Source: Trichuris trichiura
Taxonomy: Eukaryota; Nematoda; Enoplea; Trichinellida; Trichuridae
Assembly (NCBI GenBank): GCA_037903355.1
Contig: JBAJFE010000029.1
Location: forward strand, 868,001-932,000
Direction: 5' to 3'
DNA: 64,000 nucleotides
The stretch's first letter is position 1, and each line of letters opens with the position of its first letter. Below are positions 44,428 through 64,000 of this stretch, piece by piece. The notes beneath the pieces were generated by a model. The model did no database searches and was not told the origin of the DNA. It saw only the letters and a list, made by a program, of their open reading frames with translations. Made by a program: the position numbers and the translations under genes.

Positions 44428-46368
44428 ATGAGTTTAAATACAAGCGCGCTCTACTCTTCGAATGGTACAGAGACAGAAGCCATCATTACTGCCTTTGTTC
44501 CACTGGTTCTAACGATGCTGACCATAGCAGCCAATCTAACGGTTATTACAGTGATTGTTGCAGACAGAAGACTGTTCAAAAAGCAGTACAGTGTTCTAAT
44601 AGTGAATTTGGCAACTGCCGACTTAGTTGTAGGAGCTGCTGTGATGCCGTTTGCGGTAAAACTTGTTTTAACGAAAGGCCGCTGGTTATTGAGTACTTTC
44701 ATGTGCCGGCTCTGGGTATCTGTAGATGTTATTAGTAGTACTGCCTCTATTGTCACCCTATGCATTATAAACTGGCAGAGACTGAACGCTGTAACGCATC
44801 CTCTCAGTTGCGCAACATATGCACCCCGCGGAACAACCTGGATTGGAGTAATTGGTATATGGCTTTACTCTACCTGCGTGCTTCTAATAACAATCAAATG
44901 GAAAACCTTTCCTGATGCAGCTGCAAAACAATTCTGTTTTGTTGGTGACCAGCTGGAGCATCTACTTGTCTCTGTTACACTATCATTTTATGCTCCGTTA
45001 TTCCTTCTCATCATTGTATCATGTAGGATCACAAGAGTGATAAATAAGCGAGGCCATGGATTTGCTTTTAGTTCCAGCATGGATTGTAACTCTCAAACAT
45101 TTGCACTTAGAATGCACCATGGTAAAGGAAATGGACTAAGCGTCAAACAGCAATTCTTAATCAAGCAACAACAGAAGACATACAGAACACTGGCCTACGT
45201 TATGGTCATATTCATTTTTTGCTGGCTTCCATTTTTCGTCACATACCCGCTCAGTAAGTTTAATACATTCAGTAATATTAATAACTACAGCAAAGCTGTA
45301 ATGCATTCAGTAATAACGCGTAATAAGAAAAGACGTTCCGCCATCGCGATTACAAGACTGATTAACTTCCAAATGCATTGAGATATATTCCTGACAGCCA
45401 ATCATATATAGTAACAATAGGATCAATCAGTCAATCTTTTTGTGATGTCAGTGACGCTTAGCTACATAAATGTTAGTTGAAACCGTTAGTATCGATGAAA
45501 GAGCAGCTTGTTCAAGTCAAAAAACCCATTTTATAATCTTTGAAGTTGTATATGATATCAGCAGTTCTGAAGGCCACTTTTCTGCTAACATTCCTGTCCT
45601 GACCACTTGTTAAAACCACATAATACAATTGGACATCACTGATACATAAAATTAACAAAAGCTGGTTCTCTGACTTGAAAAGCGTAGCTTCCCATAGCAG
45701 GACCAAAACGTTTCATATTATTAACGTTCATTTTGTGATTTTCAATTAATTGTCAACGCTAAGCGGATGAGTGCATGAGACCGGTTCAGTTGGGATTAGC
45801 AACTAACTGTTCCCTATTTTTTGCTTTCTTGATGAGGTTATAAAAATACCCATAAAGCTTCGAATATATTAATCGCGATTTCCATTAATGCGTTTTTCCC
45901 TTTGGCAGGGCGAGCCTGTAGGAAATTTCAAAGAATTAAGTATAAGCACCTTTTCTTAAATGGTTTTTTTGGAATCAAAAAGATGATTTCAGAACGATAA
46001 CTCTTTTTATGTGCTTTTAATTAATTTTTCTTACCAGCTGTTCAGCAGTAGCTGTGTCTATGTCTCCCGCCATATCCCGTTAAGCAGGATAACTGATCAG
46101 CCAGTACACTATTAAACAAGACAGGCATTATGAAATATGATGTTCATTCTAACTCGTGAACTTAAACAAAGTCAAGCAGAAGATATCTTTTTTAGGACAC
46201 TTCTTTCCGCACCTCATTCACAGCAGTTACGTCGAGGTATTTATGTGGCTTGGCTACAGCAACAGCATCTGCAATGTGGTAATATATGCAGTGAAAATGA
46301 AAGACTTCTCTAGGGGATGTCGCAAGGCTTATAGGACAGTCTTCTGTGTCCGACAGTGTGAAGTATGA
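44428..46368 (+). CDS. aminergic-type G protein-coupled receptor, 2 exons
   Basis: Exons 44428-45253 and 46196-46368 total 999 nt, giving 332 aa. The GTAAGT donor and TTTTTTAG acceptor close in phase 1. Seven membrane helices are evident. The N-terminus has NTS and NGT glycosylation sequons. TM2 is NLATADLVVGAAVMPF with the conserved Asp. TM3 is WVSVDVISSTASIVTL with the amine-binding Asp of biogenic-amine receptors. TM6 is FIFCWLPFFV and TM7 is FMWLGYSNS. Two activation motifs are altered: DRY at the end of TM3 reads QRL (INWQRLNAVTHP), and NPxxY in TM7 reads NVVIY. The third loop is short and basic with Gln runs. It is likely a serotonin/dopamine/octopamine/tyramine-class receptor or a degenerate relative. 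The ligand cannot be assigned. Confidence 0.88.
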
Positions 46369-46418
46369 GTGTTGGCTCGTTTATAGCAGATAAAAAAATA
46401 TTAAAAATTCAATGAAAA

Positions 46419-46424
46419 AATAAA
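46419..46424 (+). terminator. candidate polyadenylation signal for the GPCR
   Basis: AATAAA about 50 nt after the stop codon, in an A-rich tract. Confidence 0.4.
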
Positions 46425-46990
46425 ACATTAGTCTACTTTTCTTGCTGTCACTCTGAAACGCAGTTATGGAAAAAAAATTCCTTCAAACATGCTGACGCTG
46501 CCTATTTTTTATTGCTGCTTTGATCTTTCCGTTGTTCTCAGCGTTCGTGATTACACACGAAAGAAGTAAGTGGGAGTCTTACTGAACAAAAAAGTTGTTC
46601 TGAATTCGCTTAAGTAGCTAAGGCTATTACTGAACAGCAGAAGAAGTTTACGGTTACAGCAACGTTTTTATCTGTTTCATCTAATTATTATGTAACAGAA
46701 ATTTTTTCAAGTACTTATTTCGAAGTAAGGAAGCACTTCTCCCTAGTGGCGCCTGAATTTGAATTCTGAGTATAAATATTTAGATAAAGAATGAATACAT
46801 GGACAGCAAAAGCTCTGTGTCCGCGGGGGATACGTTCCAGGCGTCACCGTGGAGAAAAGCGAACGTTTTATGAATACACGCCTAGTATGACTTAGTATGA
46901 GTACATTTTAGATTTATAAAACTTTTTTATATACTTTTAACCTGTTGTTCATCAAATAGCGTTTATTGTTATAAAAGTTTCAAGCTGAGC

Positions 46991-47205
46991 TTTCAGGTCA
47001 TTTCAGGACCCATTTTCAGCGCTAAGAACACCCATCGCCAGGCCCGTTTTCATGGCTGCAAACCTCTCCATCCGCCCAACTTCAGCTGGGACTGCAGCTG
47101 TCAGTCCTATCCTCAGCTGCCGAGCCTTGGTCCCACCTCGTCAGTCAGACGGTGGAGCGAGCGCCCAACCGACCTGCTGCGACGGTGACACATCCACAAA
47201 TGAGT
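46991..47205 (-). repeat. hammerhead-like remnant plus GC-rich patch
   Basis: The minus strand reads CTGAAAATGGGTC...GACCTGAAAGCTC, the same layout as the 57.75 kb copy but with CUGAAAA in place of CUGAUGA. The adjacent 47035-47205 stands out as GC-rich against AT-rich surroundings and contains a 56-codon plus-strand frame (47055-47203) of unclear status. Confidence 0.35.
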
Positions 47206-48364
47206 GACAATGATCAAGTCAAACATGTATACCCTTCTCTTTTAAACGATCTTCCCCGCGACTGATCCTTCTTTGTTTCACACTCTTCGTTGTCCTCGTC
47301 TGCTTCTTTCTTTTTTCTTTTCCTCTGTAGCTTTTCCTTTTTCTTTTTGTGCCCGTTCACACATTGGTTTTTTCCTTTTTCTTCTTCGTAACAGGTTTTG
47401 TGAATGTTTGATAAACCTTTGTATAAAGCTTGTAACAATAAACGTTACTTGATCAACAACGAGTTAAAAACCATGTAAAAAAAAGTTTTATAAAACATTC
47501 AAAAAACCCGTTACGAAAAAAAAGAAAAAAACAATACATTTTAGATCCTTGAAAAATTAAGCCTCGTTTTATTGACTCCAACATTGATGCCCATTTTCGC
47601 AGGTAGCAGACTACTGCTGGTCCATTAAAGCTTCATAATTTTCTTCATTTACATGCACACTGAATACTGAAATTACATTAATTATAGAACATCCGTTATT
47701 ACTCAAATTCAAATTCTTCTTTTGCCACTGTTCACTTCTTACAATGTTCCGTAAGTGGTTTCCTATTCAATCGATACTCAAATCTCATTAAAGTGGATGA
47801 TTTGACAAATCGTTGCCAAGGATAGCACTTAATAAGTTCACATGCAATATTACCATGTATGGATAAAAGAACAAGCAAAATCCCAATGAATGACTTAACT
47901 AGCGCTTAAAGATAAAGTTAATGACACCAACAGGTACTTATCACAACTCCCAACCATCTTATCACTTTCTCAACTTCAGGAAAATTTTTAACCGACGCGG
48001 CGAGTTTTGTATTCCACAACAAATATTTAGAATATCATGTTTCGGATCCAATTCCAATAGGCTTTTTCGTTAGTGTCCAATGTTGTTAATATTATGGTCG
48101 CATTATGGTGATCGTCCAAACGTACCCGCGTTCATGAGAACAAAAAATTTTTATTGCGGTTGTGGAGCCGTTGAATACACTTTTACTCCAATATAAGCGA
48201 CCCAAACCAAAAACTTAATTATGCCGACCATCAATCATTAACAATCACATAGATTCTCATTCAATGAAAGCACCAACAAAAAACAGAAGTAAAATGCGTC
48301 CAACCGACCACAGCAAAGCTATGATTTGGCACAACTCTTTGCCAGTAATTGACCATGCATTGTT

Positions 48365-51300
48365 TTATGATCCAGAATAGCTTGGTTTTCTTTTCTGTAC
48401 GAATGCGGACATGCCCTCCTTTTGATCTGCCTACAATTATCATCTAATCAAACATTGCAGATTGCATATGCAATGCAATACCGTAGAGAATGTTGAATAA
48501 AACAACTGGCGTTCAACACTCAGACCTTCTTGAAGTGTAGTCTCATATGCTGAAAATGGGAAGTTTAACCGAATTACTGAGCTTGAAGGCAAATACAGAA
48601 ACCCTTAAACTTTCAAAACTTCACCCTATATTTAACTAATGCTCCAAGTGCTAATATAAGCAGTTTTGAAACTTTGGCGGATCTTAACAATTTCTTGGAA
48701 CTTCTCGTTTTGTAAGAAAAAACATTTATTAAAGCTTTTTAAGACAGAGCTTTATCGTTATCCTTGAGAGCACCGTTCTAAAAGTCTGCTATAAGCACTT
48801 AAATGGCCTGCTCTGCTAGATGTTTTCGCGCTTAAAGTTAAAAGTACTAAGGCGTATTTCATGAGCTTTTTACAGATATGCCCGCTTATAACTGCCAGAA
48901 AATGAAGGAACGCCTGGATTCGCCTGGTCTTATCCCCAGCATCCTTTTTCCGAATGGCACAGTTTCTTGTACTAATTACGCTGACAACGGTATCTAACGA
49001 ATGCACCATAAACTCTATCATTTCTTAGCAATACTGAACTGCAAATTCGTAAATAAGTTTTGAGATTTGGATAATAGGGCATTGCAAAAGTCATGTTTTT
49101 AAAACAAGGAGCATTCGACTAAGCGGTAAAATAACTTAACAGACGAAGGACAAAAAACTTCTAACTGCTAGCTTATAAAATTAAAAAAACTACACCTTTT
49201 TTAACAGCCTGCTTGGCCATCATCGTTATAATACGTGACTGCTTTGATATTCGCTCAGCTGTTTTGACTGCCTCTTTCACGACGTTATCAGACGGAAAAA
49301 CCTTACTCACAAGGCCTGAAAAGAAAACGTTCACCATTAAAATGCGAATGTGTAATTGCTCGACCTGCTTCTTTGGCTTCCATGGCAGACAAACGGTTGC
49401 CAGTAAGAACCATCTCTGAAGCCACCGATTTTCCCACTGACCGAATTAATCTTTGAGTACCACCAGCTCCTTAAAAAGAATATACGCAACTCATGAGCTG
49501 ACAAGGATTTAGAAAATAAAAGTATAGAGGATTTTTTCAACATGAAATGATATTGAAAAAGTCATCAAGCAGTATTAACCATCTTGCGTCTTCATTATTG
49601 CAAAATTAGTGGCATAAGCAGGTATCTTAGTTAAAAAAACCGGTTTTAAAAAGTTTGAACTGTAAAACAGACAACTTACCAGGAATAGTTCCGATAGTGA
49701 CTTCGGGCTGTCCAAATTGAGCATTTTCGCCAGCGTATATAAAGTCGCACATCATAGCTAATTCACAACCGCCACCTAACTAAACTTTACTCCGGTGAAA
49801 ACCGAACACATATTGAAAAATAACTATTAATACTACGTATCCCTACTGAACACTTTTAAACATCACTGAGCTGAAGGCATTCGAACTTTACTGTGGTTGG
49901 ATTGAGAACATTGAAATGCTAATTTTTTTAATTTTAGATTCCTAAGGATATGGAAAAACCGATTTCGACAACTTGACACCTGTAAACGTACAGAGTGGAA
50001 GAATTTTAGGCTTATTTCAACCAGCTATTAATACTCGCCGTCAGACGCGGCAGCACTTAGTTTACTACGTGAGATTGAAAAAATAGTTCTTCTGGGCGTG
50101 CAGAATTTCAAATCTTGTCAAGGAGTAACATCCTATTCCCACGGTCACTTGCCAGAGCTTTTTCTGCATTCACTGCGTTGAAGGTGGTACGACATGAGTC
50201 CGTTTATTAAACATCTCCGATATTTAATAAACGATGAGCTAGCAAACCGCATGCCACTGTTTAACAAAATGTGAAACTTTGAATTCTACAGAATCAGAAT
50301 AACATACACACTAGAACAGGCATGAGAAAAGCAAGATAAAATCTTTAACCATTTAAAAAGATGGGAAATACTGCTGAAAACAACACGGGGCAGTAAAGCT
50401 CCGTTGATAAAAATGGCTAGTTCCATTTAAACCTTTTAATTGTGTAAGTGCATGGTGTTTGCAGAACAACGCCTATTTTATCATTCCTATGAAGTCCTTT
50501 TACTTCGATGATCGTACTTTTATCTCGATGAGTGTGCACGTGATATTCTGAAATCGTAGGGTATTTTAACCAATCAAATGCTTAAAAGGAAAAAACATTG
50601 TTTACAAGTAAAGATAAGAAATATAGCAATTCTAATTCGTGAATATAGTGCATTTTGCAGCATATTTGTAATTGCAGTTACACTGAGATGCTTCAATGCC
50701 GCATCATACAAAAGCGGAGCAATCAAGGCCTGTCTTGTTCCGTCCTCAGCGAAATGACCTAAACACATGAATTATGTAAGTTGCGAAAAATTCGTTCCGC
50801 TGAAAATGGACTAGACATGCCCTGATTGCCCCGTTTTTCACTAATCTGGCAAAAAACACGGGATCCTTAATTCCAAGTTCTCCATGATTGGCTGCCTGAA
50901 AAGGAGCAAAGAAGGATGACGAAGTTAAATAATGCAAAAGCACATCAAGCGTTCCCATTAGCATTACCAAATTAAAAGCCAATACCATTTAAATTAAAGG
51001 AAAGAAGAACATTGAAAACGTAGCAAAAAAATATGACGAAATAATGAAGCATCTTCATTTTCCATTGTTTCGTCGCATAATACTTACCAATGTGACCAAC
51101 CGTAAGTTTGAATATATGCTGCCCAATAACGATTTAGAAACTTCATTTATATAATGAAACCCCTGCATTCAACAAACAGTACAGTAGTTACTCTGTACTA
51201 CCTTTACGACGTATCATTCAAAGTACTACTATCTTCGTTCGCACCAACAAATGTTCATGTGCTAAAACATACCGCATATCCGTTCACTGCAGCAATGACC

Positions 51301-51955
51301 GGCTTTCGTGCGTTAGCAACAGCCTGCCACATCTCCAGAGGATCTTTCGAATACATGTCAGAAAACGTACGCGAACTCATTTCTTGTATGTCTGCTCCCG
51401 CTGCGTAAATTAATCATGAAAGTTCTAAATACCAACAGTTCCTCCTCTTACCAGAAAATGCCTTTTGAGAACCAGTAATAACAATTGCACCAATGTTATT
51501 GTCCGCTTCAAACTGTTTAACCGCATCCGATAGCTAAATATGCTATTTTCAGGCACAAACAACACAAACCTATTTCTGTATTAAAGTTCTAGATCGATAT
51601 TTTTACTTTTTGCGTACTTAATTCATACTAATGAATGGTTATAGCAGCGACGAAAAATCATTAAAAAGACATTGCCGTCCAGAAAAGAGTTATCACTGCA
51701 AGATTACTTCTCCAATTAATGGACCGCACAATGCATTAAACTCTTTGGGACGGTTCAGCTGGATTAGACCAACAGTTTTTGTCTCACCAACCGCTTCGCA
51801 AATAAGGTACTTGAACCCTATAATAACAATTTCAATAAAAGTTTCCTTATCCTAAGCTCACCTGTCGACGAAAATCTAACATTTCTGATCATCCCGTTTG
51901 TGAGTATCACCTTCTTTAGCATGTTCAAAGCCAGTGACGAATTCAACCCGTTCAT
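48365..51955 (-). CDS. ECHS1: enoyl-CoA hydratase, mitochondrial (ECHS1), 9 exons
   Basis: Exons 51955-51862, 51817-51708, 51533-51452, 51400-51273, 49779-49680, 49469-49365, 49315-49196, 48549-48482 and 48430-48365 total 873 nt, giving 290 aa, the same length as the human enzyme. A short basic/hydroxylated N-terminus ([18 protein letters not shown]...) fits a mitochondrial transit peptide. Crotonase-fold landmarks are all present: [23 protein letters not shown] (oxyanion hole), [20 protein letters not shown] with the first catalytic Glu, [19 protein letters not shown] with the second catalytic Glu, [20 protein letters not shown], and the C-terminal [15 protein letters not shown]. It hydrates short-chain 2-enoyl-CoA in beta-oxidation and valine catabolism. 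Introns are short except intron 4 (1.5 kb, with possible nested exons) and intron 7 (0.65 kb). Confidence 0.97.
50690..51164 (-). CDS. possible nested exons inside ECHS1 intron 4
   Basis: Three same-strand stretches with good splice borders lie wholly inside ECHS1 intron 4. The first is ~51164-51089, after AATGCAG and ending at GTAAGT ([20 protein letters not shown]). The second is ~50898-50820, after a polypyrimidine CTCCTTTTCAG ([20 protein letters not shown]). The third is ~50764-50690, after GTGTTTAG ([20 protein letters not shown]). Joined in phase they make a plausible helical protein segment. I do not recognise it, found no clear start codon, and the downstream end is unclear. It may be a nested gene or an alternative ECHS1 terminal exon set. 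Confidence 0.35.
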
Positions 51956-54108
51956 GGTGGTTTCCTGTCAAAAATTAAAAGATTAGCAAAAGATGCTGCT
52001 AGCTTCGGTCGACGCGTTGTTGCGAGCTGACTACAGCGCACGCACTAGTTGGAAGTTCTCCGTGAAAGCAATGAGCGCCAAACGCTTAGCACACGTGCAA
52101 TTGCTCTAAACAGACTGCAATAGACGTCTACGAATGAATGGCTACTGAAACTTGAAGACAAAATTTGCTTAAGGCAAACACGAAATCGGTAGTTTCCGCG
52201 TGGTGAGCTGATAAAGCAAATGCTTTGCCATAAATTATCTTACTTAACACGCATAGCTGCCAAGACAGCGTTGTTATGGAGTCCCTTATAATACAAGTTC
52301 GTTAGCCGCAGCTGACTTGCAAAGCAAAAAAGAAATTTTAAATACCAGAGAACCTTTCCCCGCCACAAAATAACATAGCAAGCAGAAGGAGAGCATCAGT
52401 TGAACAGGAACGATCGACGCTAATCGTCAAACTAACTCTCAAAGCATTGCTTTGAAAGCAATTTAAATTTCCTGCATAGTCAATGCACTGTGTTGGAAAA
52501 AGTAATTTAAAAAGACAGGAATGTACTTGGATCTTTCCTAAGTAACGGAAACAAGCCGTTGGGCAGAACAATGCAACGCTGCTATGAAACCTTGTACCTA
52601 CGCTTTCAGTGCGAGGATAGCGATTGAATTCTTTCATACAGGAAAGTAGGCTTCTCATTTCCTCCGACAAAGTTATGTTTCGTCCATTTCAAAATGTAAG
52701 TTTAGTAGCGCGGTTTTTCATAACAGCTGTTTGAAGCTACAGGGCTACCCACAAAGAACGCCACCTTCATGTTTCGTTCATACCACAACGAGCCCTTGTT
52801 CTCAGGTCATAACTCAGAGTACTTAAACAACGAACTAAAAAAATAAACTACTTCTTTAACGCATAGCGTACTTCACATAAAAAGCTCAATTTTTGTCTAC
52901 AAAGCACCAACGTCGTCTTGTACATTCTGAAGTGCCAAGTTCTTGACGGAAAAGTTTAGAACATTTTTTCTACCGCATGCTAGAATGAAAGTCAGGTTGC
53001 TCGAGCAACCTGATTTCGTTTTAAGAATCTGAAACAAACTGGTGAGCAAATTTTTCCTGAAGGCAACTTTCGCTGAGATCTGCAGTGTTGATCAACATAT
53101 CATTACTCTGAAAGCGCACGACCTTTTGAGCAATTCACATTTGCCCGATGGCAAGGTATTGTGACATGTATGACTTTACTAAGCCGAAGAAGGGACTTGC
53201 TTACTTTTTAAGCCTGGAAATGCCTTGCTTCCTGACACTTTTCTCTTTATCAGGAAGTTTCTATTCTCTGACCTTTAGATTATACAGTAAGCGGATTACT
53301 CTTTGCTTTGGGTTGCTGTATTAGCACTAGCTGCTGAACATTTTAGACAGTACGCCTTCTATTAACGTTTAATAATTTCTGGCATATTTTTAGTCAGGAA
53401 GGACGCCTTACTGCAGTTAGCATTACCACGAGTATACTGCAGGCCTGATAAACACGCCTGTGACATCATTTGTCTTGTCTCTGACGTAATACACTTTGTA
53501 ACAGATTGTGTGGTCTCTTGTTGCACTTTTGAACGGACCTTGTAACAGCGTAGAATAAAAAGCCACTGGTAACGCAGCTTTCGACATAATAGCGCTGAGC
53601 AAAACTGAAAAACATAATTTGCAACACACTTCCTTTCTCTAGCAGCAGCAATAAAAGCACGATGGAAACTTGCGCACCTTTCTTCTCCACGCACATTTCT
53701 GCCAAATTCTACCTCACATGTGAGTTTATCGTAATCTTAAAAAATAATCTCGTTGTAGTACCGGAACGTCTTTGAATGCTTCTGCTAATTTTTCTATTTT
53801 GTTTTGCCCCAAAGCAATTGACAAACAAATGATAACGTGAATGGTTTCCGTGTTTACAACGTATATATTATTTCAACTTTTGACAAAAAACAACCTTGGC
53901 GATGGAAGGCCAAAAACAGGTGCTTCACAGGGATGAAACAATGGGCACAAAACATGTGGTATGATAACAGAAACAAGCGATTAGAAAGAACAACTCGCAT
54001 CTGTAAAACAGGGATGACACAGTCGCAAGAAAAGCTCCAAGCCCTAGCGACTAGCAAAATTTCAATTCACCGGAAACAGCAACAGCGATTATGCCCAGTG
54101 GCTGTACT
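51956..54108. other. interval between ECHS1 start and EGR-like 3' end
   Basis: 2.1 kb with no supported exon. Three overlapping minus-strand frames near 53.36-53.70 kb lack splice or family support. Confidence 0.4.
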
Positions 54109-62121
<8,013 letters not shown>

Positions 62122-64000
62122 AGGCTTTCCGTAGGCGGAGGGGTTGGATTGCTGACATGGAAAGTTGTGCCCGCACTGAGCTTCGATGAAACAGCGCGAA
62201 ACTCTTTTAACACCAATGACAAATCATAGCGCGCGTAGAATGACTACGCCAACGCATCACGCTGAGCGCTGACTACGTAACAATTACTACTTCGCGTACT
62301 ACTAGAGCTACTTTTGAATGAACCATGAGTCAGCACGTCATTTGTGAATTAACTTTAGACGCTACTATGCGCGTGACGAACACAACCAATGAATAATACG
62401 ACAGCGTAACTTGTTGATTTAAGTGACGTTCTTGATGAGTGGCGCCGTCGTTATTGATTTCGAAACTGCCTGGCCGTTCCCATAGGCTCGTTTGTTACGC
62501 AAACTTTGGCCATTCGTTTTTGTCCTGCTTGCTCTATGCGCGTGCTGCGATCTCTCCCGGCTTTGCAACCGGTCATTCTGAAAAGGTGGGAATATCTATC
62601 AACGCCCACGACATTTAACAGCAGGAGGCAAATGTGATGCTCTACTCGGCAAAACGAACTGGTTAAGAGATTTTTTAAACTGTTTTCTACTGTTTCAAAT
62701 GAACTGTTCGATACTGATTGGGACAGTCGACTGCTAGAACATCGTGCCTTTTGGTCCACGTCACAAAACCAGTCCATTAAACTGGCTCCATCATCACCTA
62801 TTCTACATGACAATTGAACTTCTACTAGTTGCTCTCTTTAACGGGAAAACTTTGTTTCGCAGGTTCATTCTGGTACAGTAAAGCGGAACCAAGAAAAAGC
62901 AGAACGCATGCGTGCAAGTAAAACTATACTTTAACAATGCAAAATTGAGTTGCTTTTTTTATCGTACAGTTACTGGAAATTTTCTCTTCAAAACAGCCGT
63001 TGGCATTGCGTTGGCTGATCAATAAAATGCCAGTTTCGTCTGAACTTTTGTCAGCGCATTCTGCTTGCTGGCTTCAACTGAGTTTCCAATTTTGCCTAAT
63101 GTTAAACCGCTTTGCAAGTTTTTTGTCGCAACGTTCGACATTTCGCTGAGCAACGTACTTGCACTTTTTGCGCTGCTGCCTACAACTGCGGTTTTCCATG
63201 CTCAATAGAAAACCTGTTACGGAAGAAGATCTTAAGCGTTCTTGAACAACATGCAGAAAGTTAGTCTCTGAGCACGTACTTTCAACCATTATTTAGCATT
63301 AATCTTAATGCATTAGTCGTCGACCAATCTTTCAGTACGATGTACCGCGGTATCCTAAGTGCCACAGTTTTTAAAACACTAAAGTCGGCTTAATAACGCA
63401 GATGAAAGCAAAAGCAAAGTCGCGGTAAACTGTGGTGGTACAAAACACTTATAAAGCATGAGACTAATGGACGAACAGGCAACTTTAATAGTTTCTACGT
63501 TGCTAGCAAACTTTGAAGTTGAGCCAACCGCAAGTGGAAATGAGGTTAAAAGCTTTCATCCTCTCTCAGCAATACTGTGAGCAGCTACTAATATAAGCCA
63601 GAACCATGAAACTACCGTGGTAAACGTTTACAGGCACTTTTTAAATGCGATTCCCCTTTTCAGTTTGCAAAAACATTTTACTCTGTTCTTCAGTTGGAAA
63701 AAAGTTGGAAGATGCAAGCAAACGTCTCATTTCGCCATACCCTTAATTAGCCAATCGTCGCCATGAAACGATACAATTCTCGCACATGCGCAAAATCGAT
63801 TTTCGAGCGTACACTTTATTGATAAGTAAGGTAGCAAATTAAGCACAGGAGCAATGTACACATTCCTCTGTGTTAAAGTTAATAATAATATCGTGTGTGT
63901 GGAAAAATCGAAGTAACGTTTACTTTAATAACAGTAGCAAAAAAGAAACATTTTCCTTCGCTTAATTTGTTACCGAAAATTTAAACCATTTTGCTAGCCT
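62122..64000. other. region upstream of the EGR-like gene
   Basis: 1.9 kb. The first 200 bp contain several TGACG/TACGTA-like sequences (for example near 62270, 62335 and 62425) that could be CRE-type promoter elements of an immediate-early gene, but I cannot show this. A 120-codon minus-strand frame from ATG 62813 to 62451 is unrecognised and may be chance or a 5' exon. Confidence 0.3.

Larger units (their letters stand above)
46369..48364. other. convergent intergenic interval
   Basis: 2 kb between GPCR and ECHS1 3' ends. It includes a decayed hammerhead-like motif (46991-47019, minus) directly followed by a GC-rich patch to about 47200. The rest is AT-rich. A Lys-rich frame at 47214-47438 (minus) is low complexity and not supported. 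Confidence 0.4.

Noticed and set aside
44451..44765. 104-codon minus-strand frame
   Set aside because: Antisense shadow of the GPCR first exon.
47214..47438. Lys/Glu-rich 74-codon minus-strand frame
   Set aside because: Low-complexity AAG/GAA tract; no splice signals or family features.
62451..62813. 120-codon minus-strand frame upstream of the EGR-like exon 1
   Set aside because: Starts with ATG but has no recognisable sequence and no splice link; kept only as a note in the upstream region.

Overview
Eukaryotic, animal (invertebrate) genomic DNA. Nearly every recognisable gene is a metazoan orthologue split by short introns, mostly 45-65 nt with GT...AG ends. The set is a CCDC186-like coiled-coil protein, an SLC36-type amino-acid transporter, prefoldin subunit 2, an invadolysin/leishmanolysin-like peptidase, liprin-alpha, an aminergic-type GPCR, mitochondrial enoyl-CoA hydratase and an EGR-type zinc-finger factor. 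The short introns, gene mix and active retroelements would suit a nematode-like genome, but I cannot fix the species from sequence alone. No bacterial operons, CRISPR arrays or tRNA genes were seen. The exon models below were joined by eye, and splice phases were checked arithmetically for each.

Layout. 1-949 (+): 3' part of an unrecognised ORF. 1189-4963 (-): CCDC186/CCCP-1-like gene, 12 exons, 506 aa. 6849-8674 (-): SLC36-like transporter, 9 exons, 451 aa. 9455-9916 (+): prefoldin 2, 3 exons, 120 aa. 10438-19856 (+): invadolysin-like M8 metallopeptidase with HEILH motif; a few central exons are unresolved and its introns carry several retroelement-derived repeats. 21543-23153 (-): five-finger C2H2 protein. 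About 25.8-26.45 kb (-): unidentified exons. 27795-35410 (+): liprin-alpha, 19 exons, 1151 aa. 35762-37122 (-): UV-damage endonuclease (UVDE), 3 exons, 414 aa, convergent with liprin. 41.36-42.78 kb: degenerate Penelope-like element (PLE) between inverted repeat arms. 44428-46368 (+): GPCR. 48365-51955 (-): ECHS1, 9 exons, 290 aa, with possible nested exons in its largest intron. 54109-62121 (-): EGR-like factor, two exons separated by a 6.3 kb intron that holds a 5'-truncated PLE in opposite orientation.

The most interesting layer is not the housekeeping genes. It is a dispersed family of short sequences with a hammerhead-ribozyme-like core (CUGAnGA, stem II, GAAA), linked to the PLEs and repeatedly arranged as inverted pairs. 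One of these is a near-perfect 2 x 156 nt palindrome bounded by a 12-bp direct repeat. Other notable points are an intron-bearing UVDE gene of bacterial-type sequence, two introns that only make sense as GC-AG introns with the same GCAGG donor, and an aminergic-type GPCR whose DRY and NPxxY motifs are both altered. The genes are not functionally linked in an obvious pathway.
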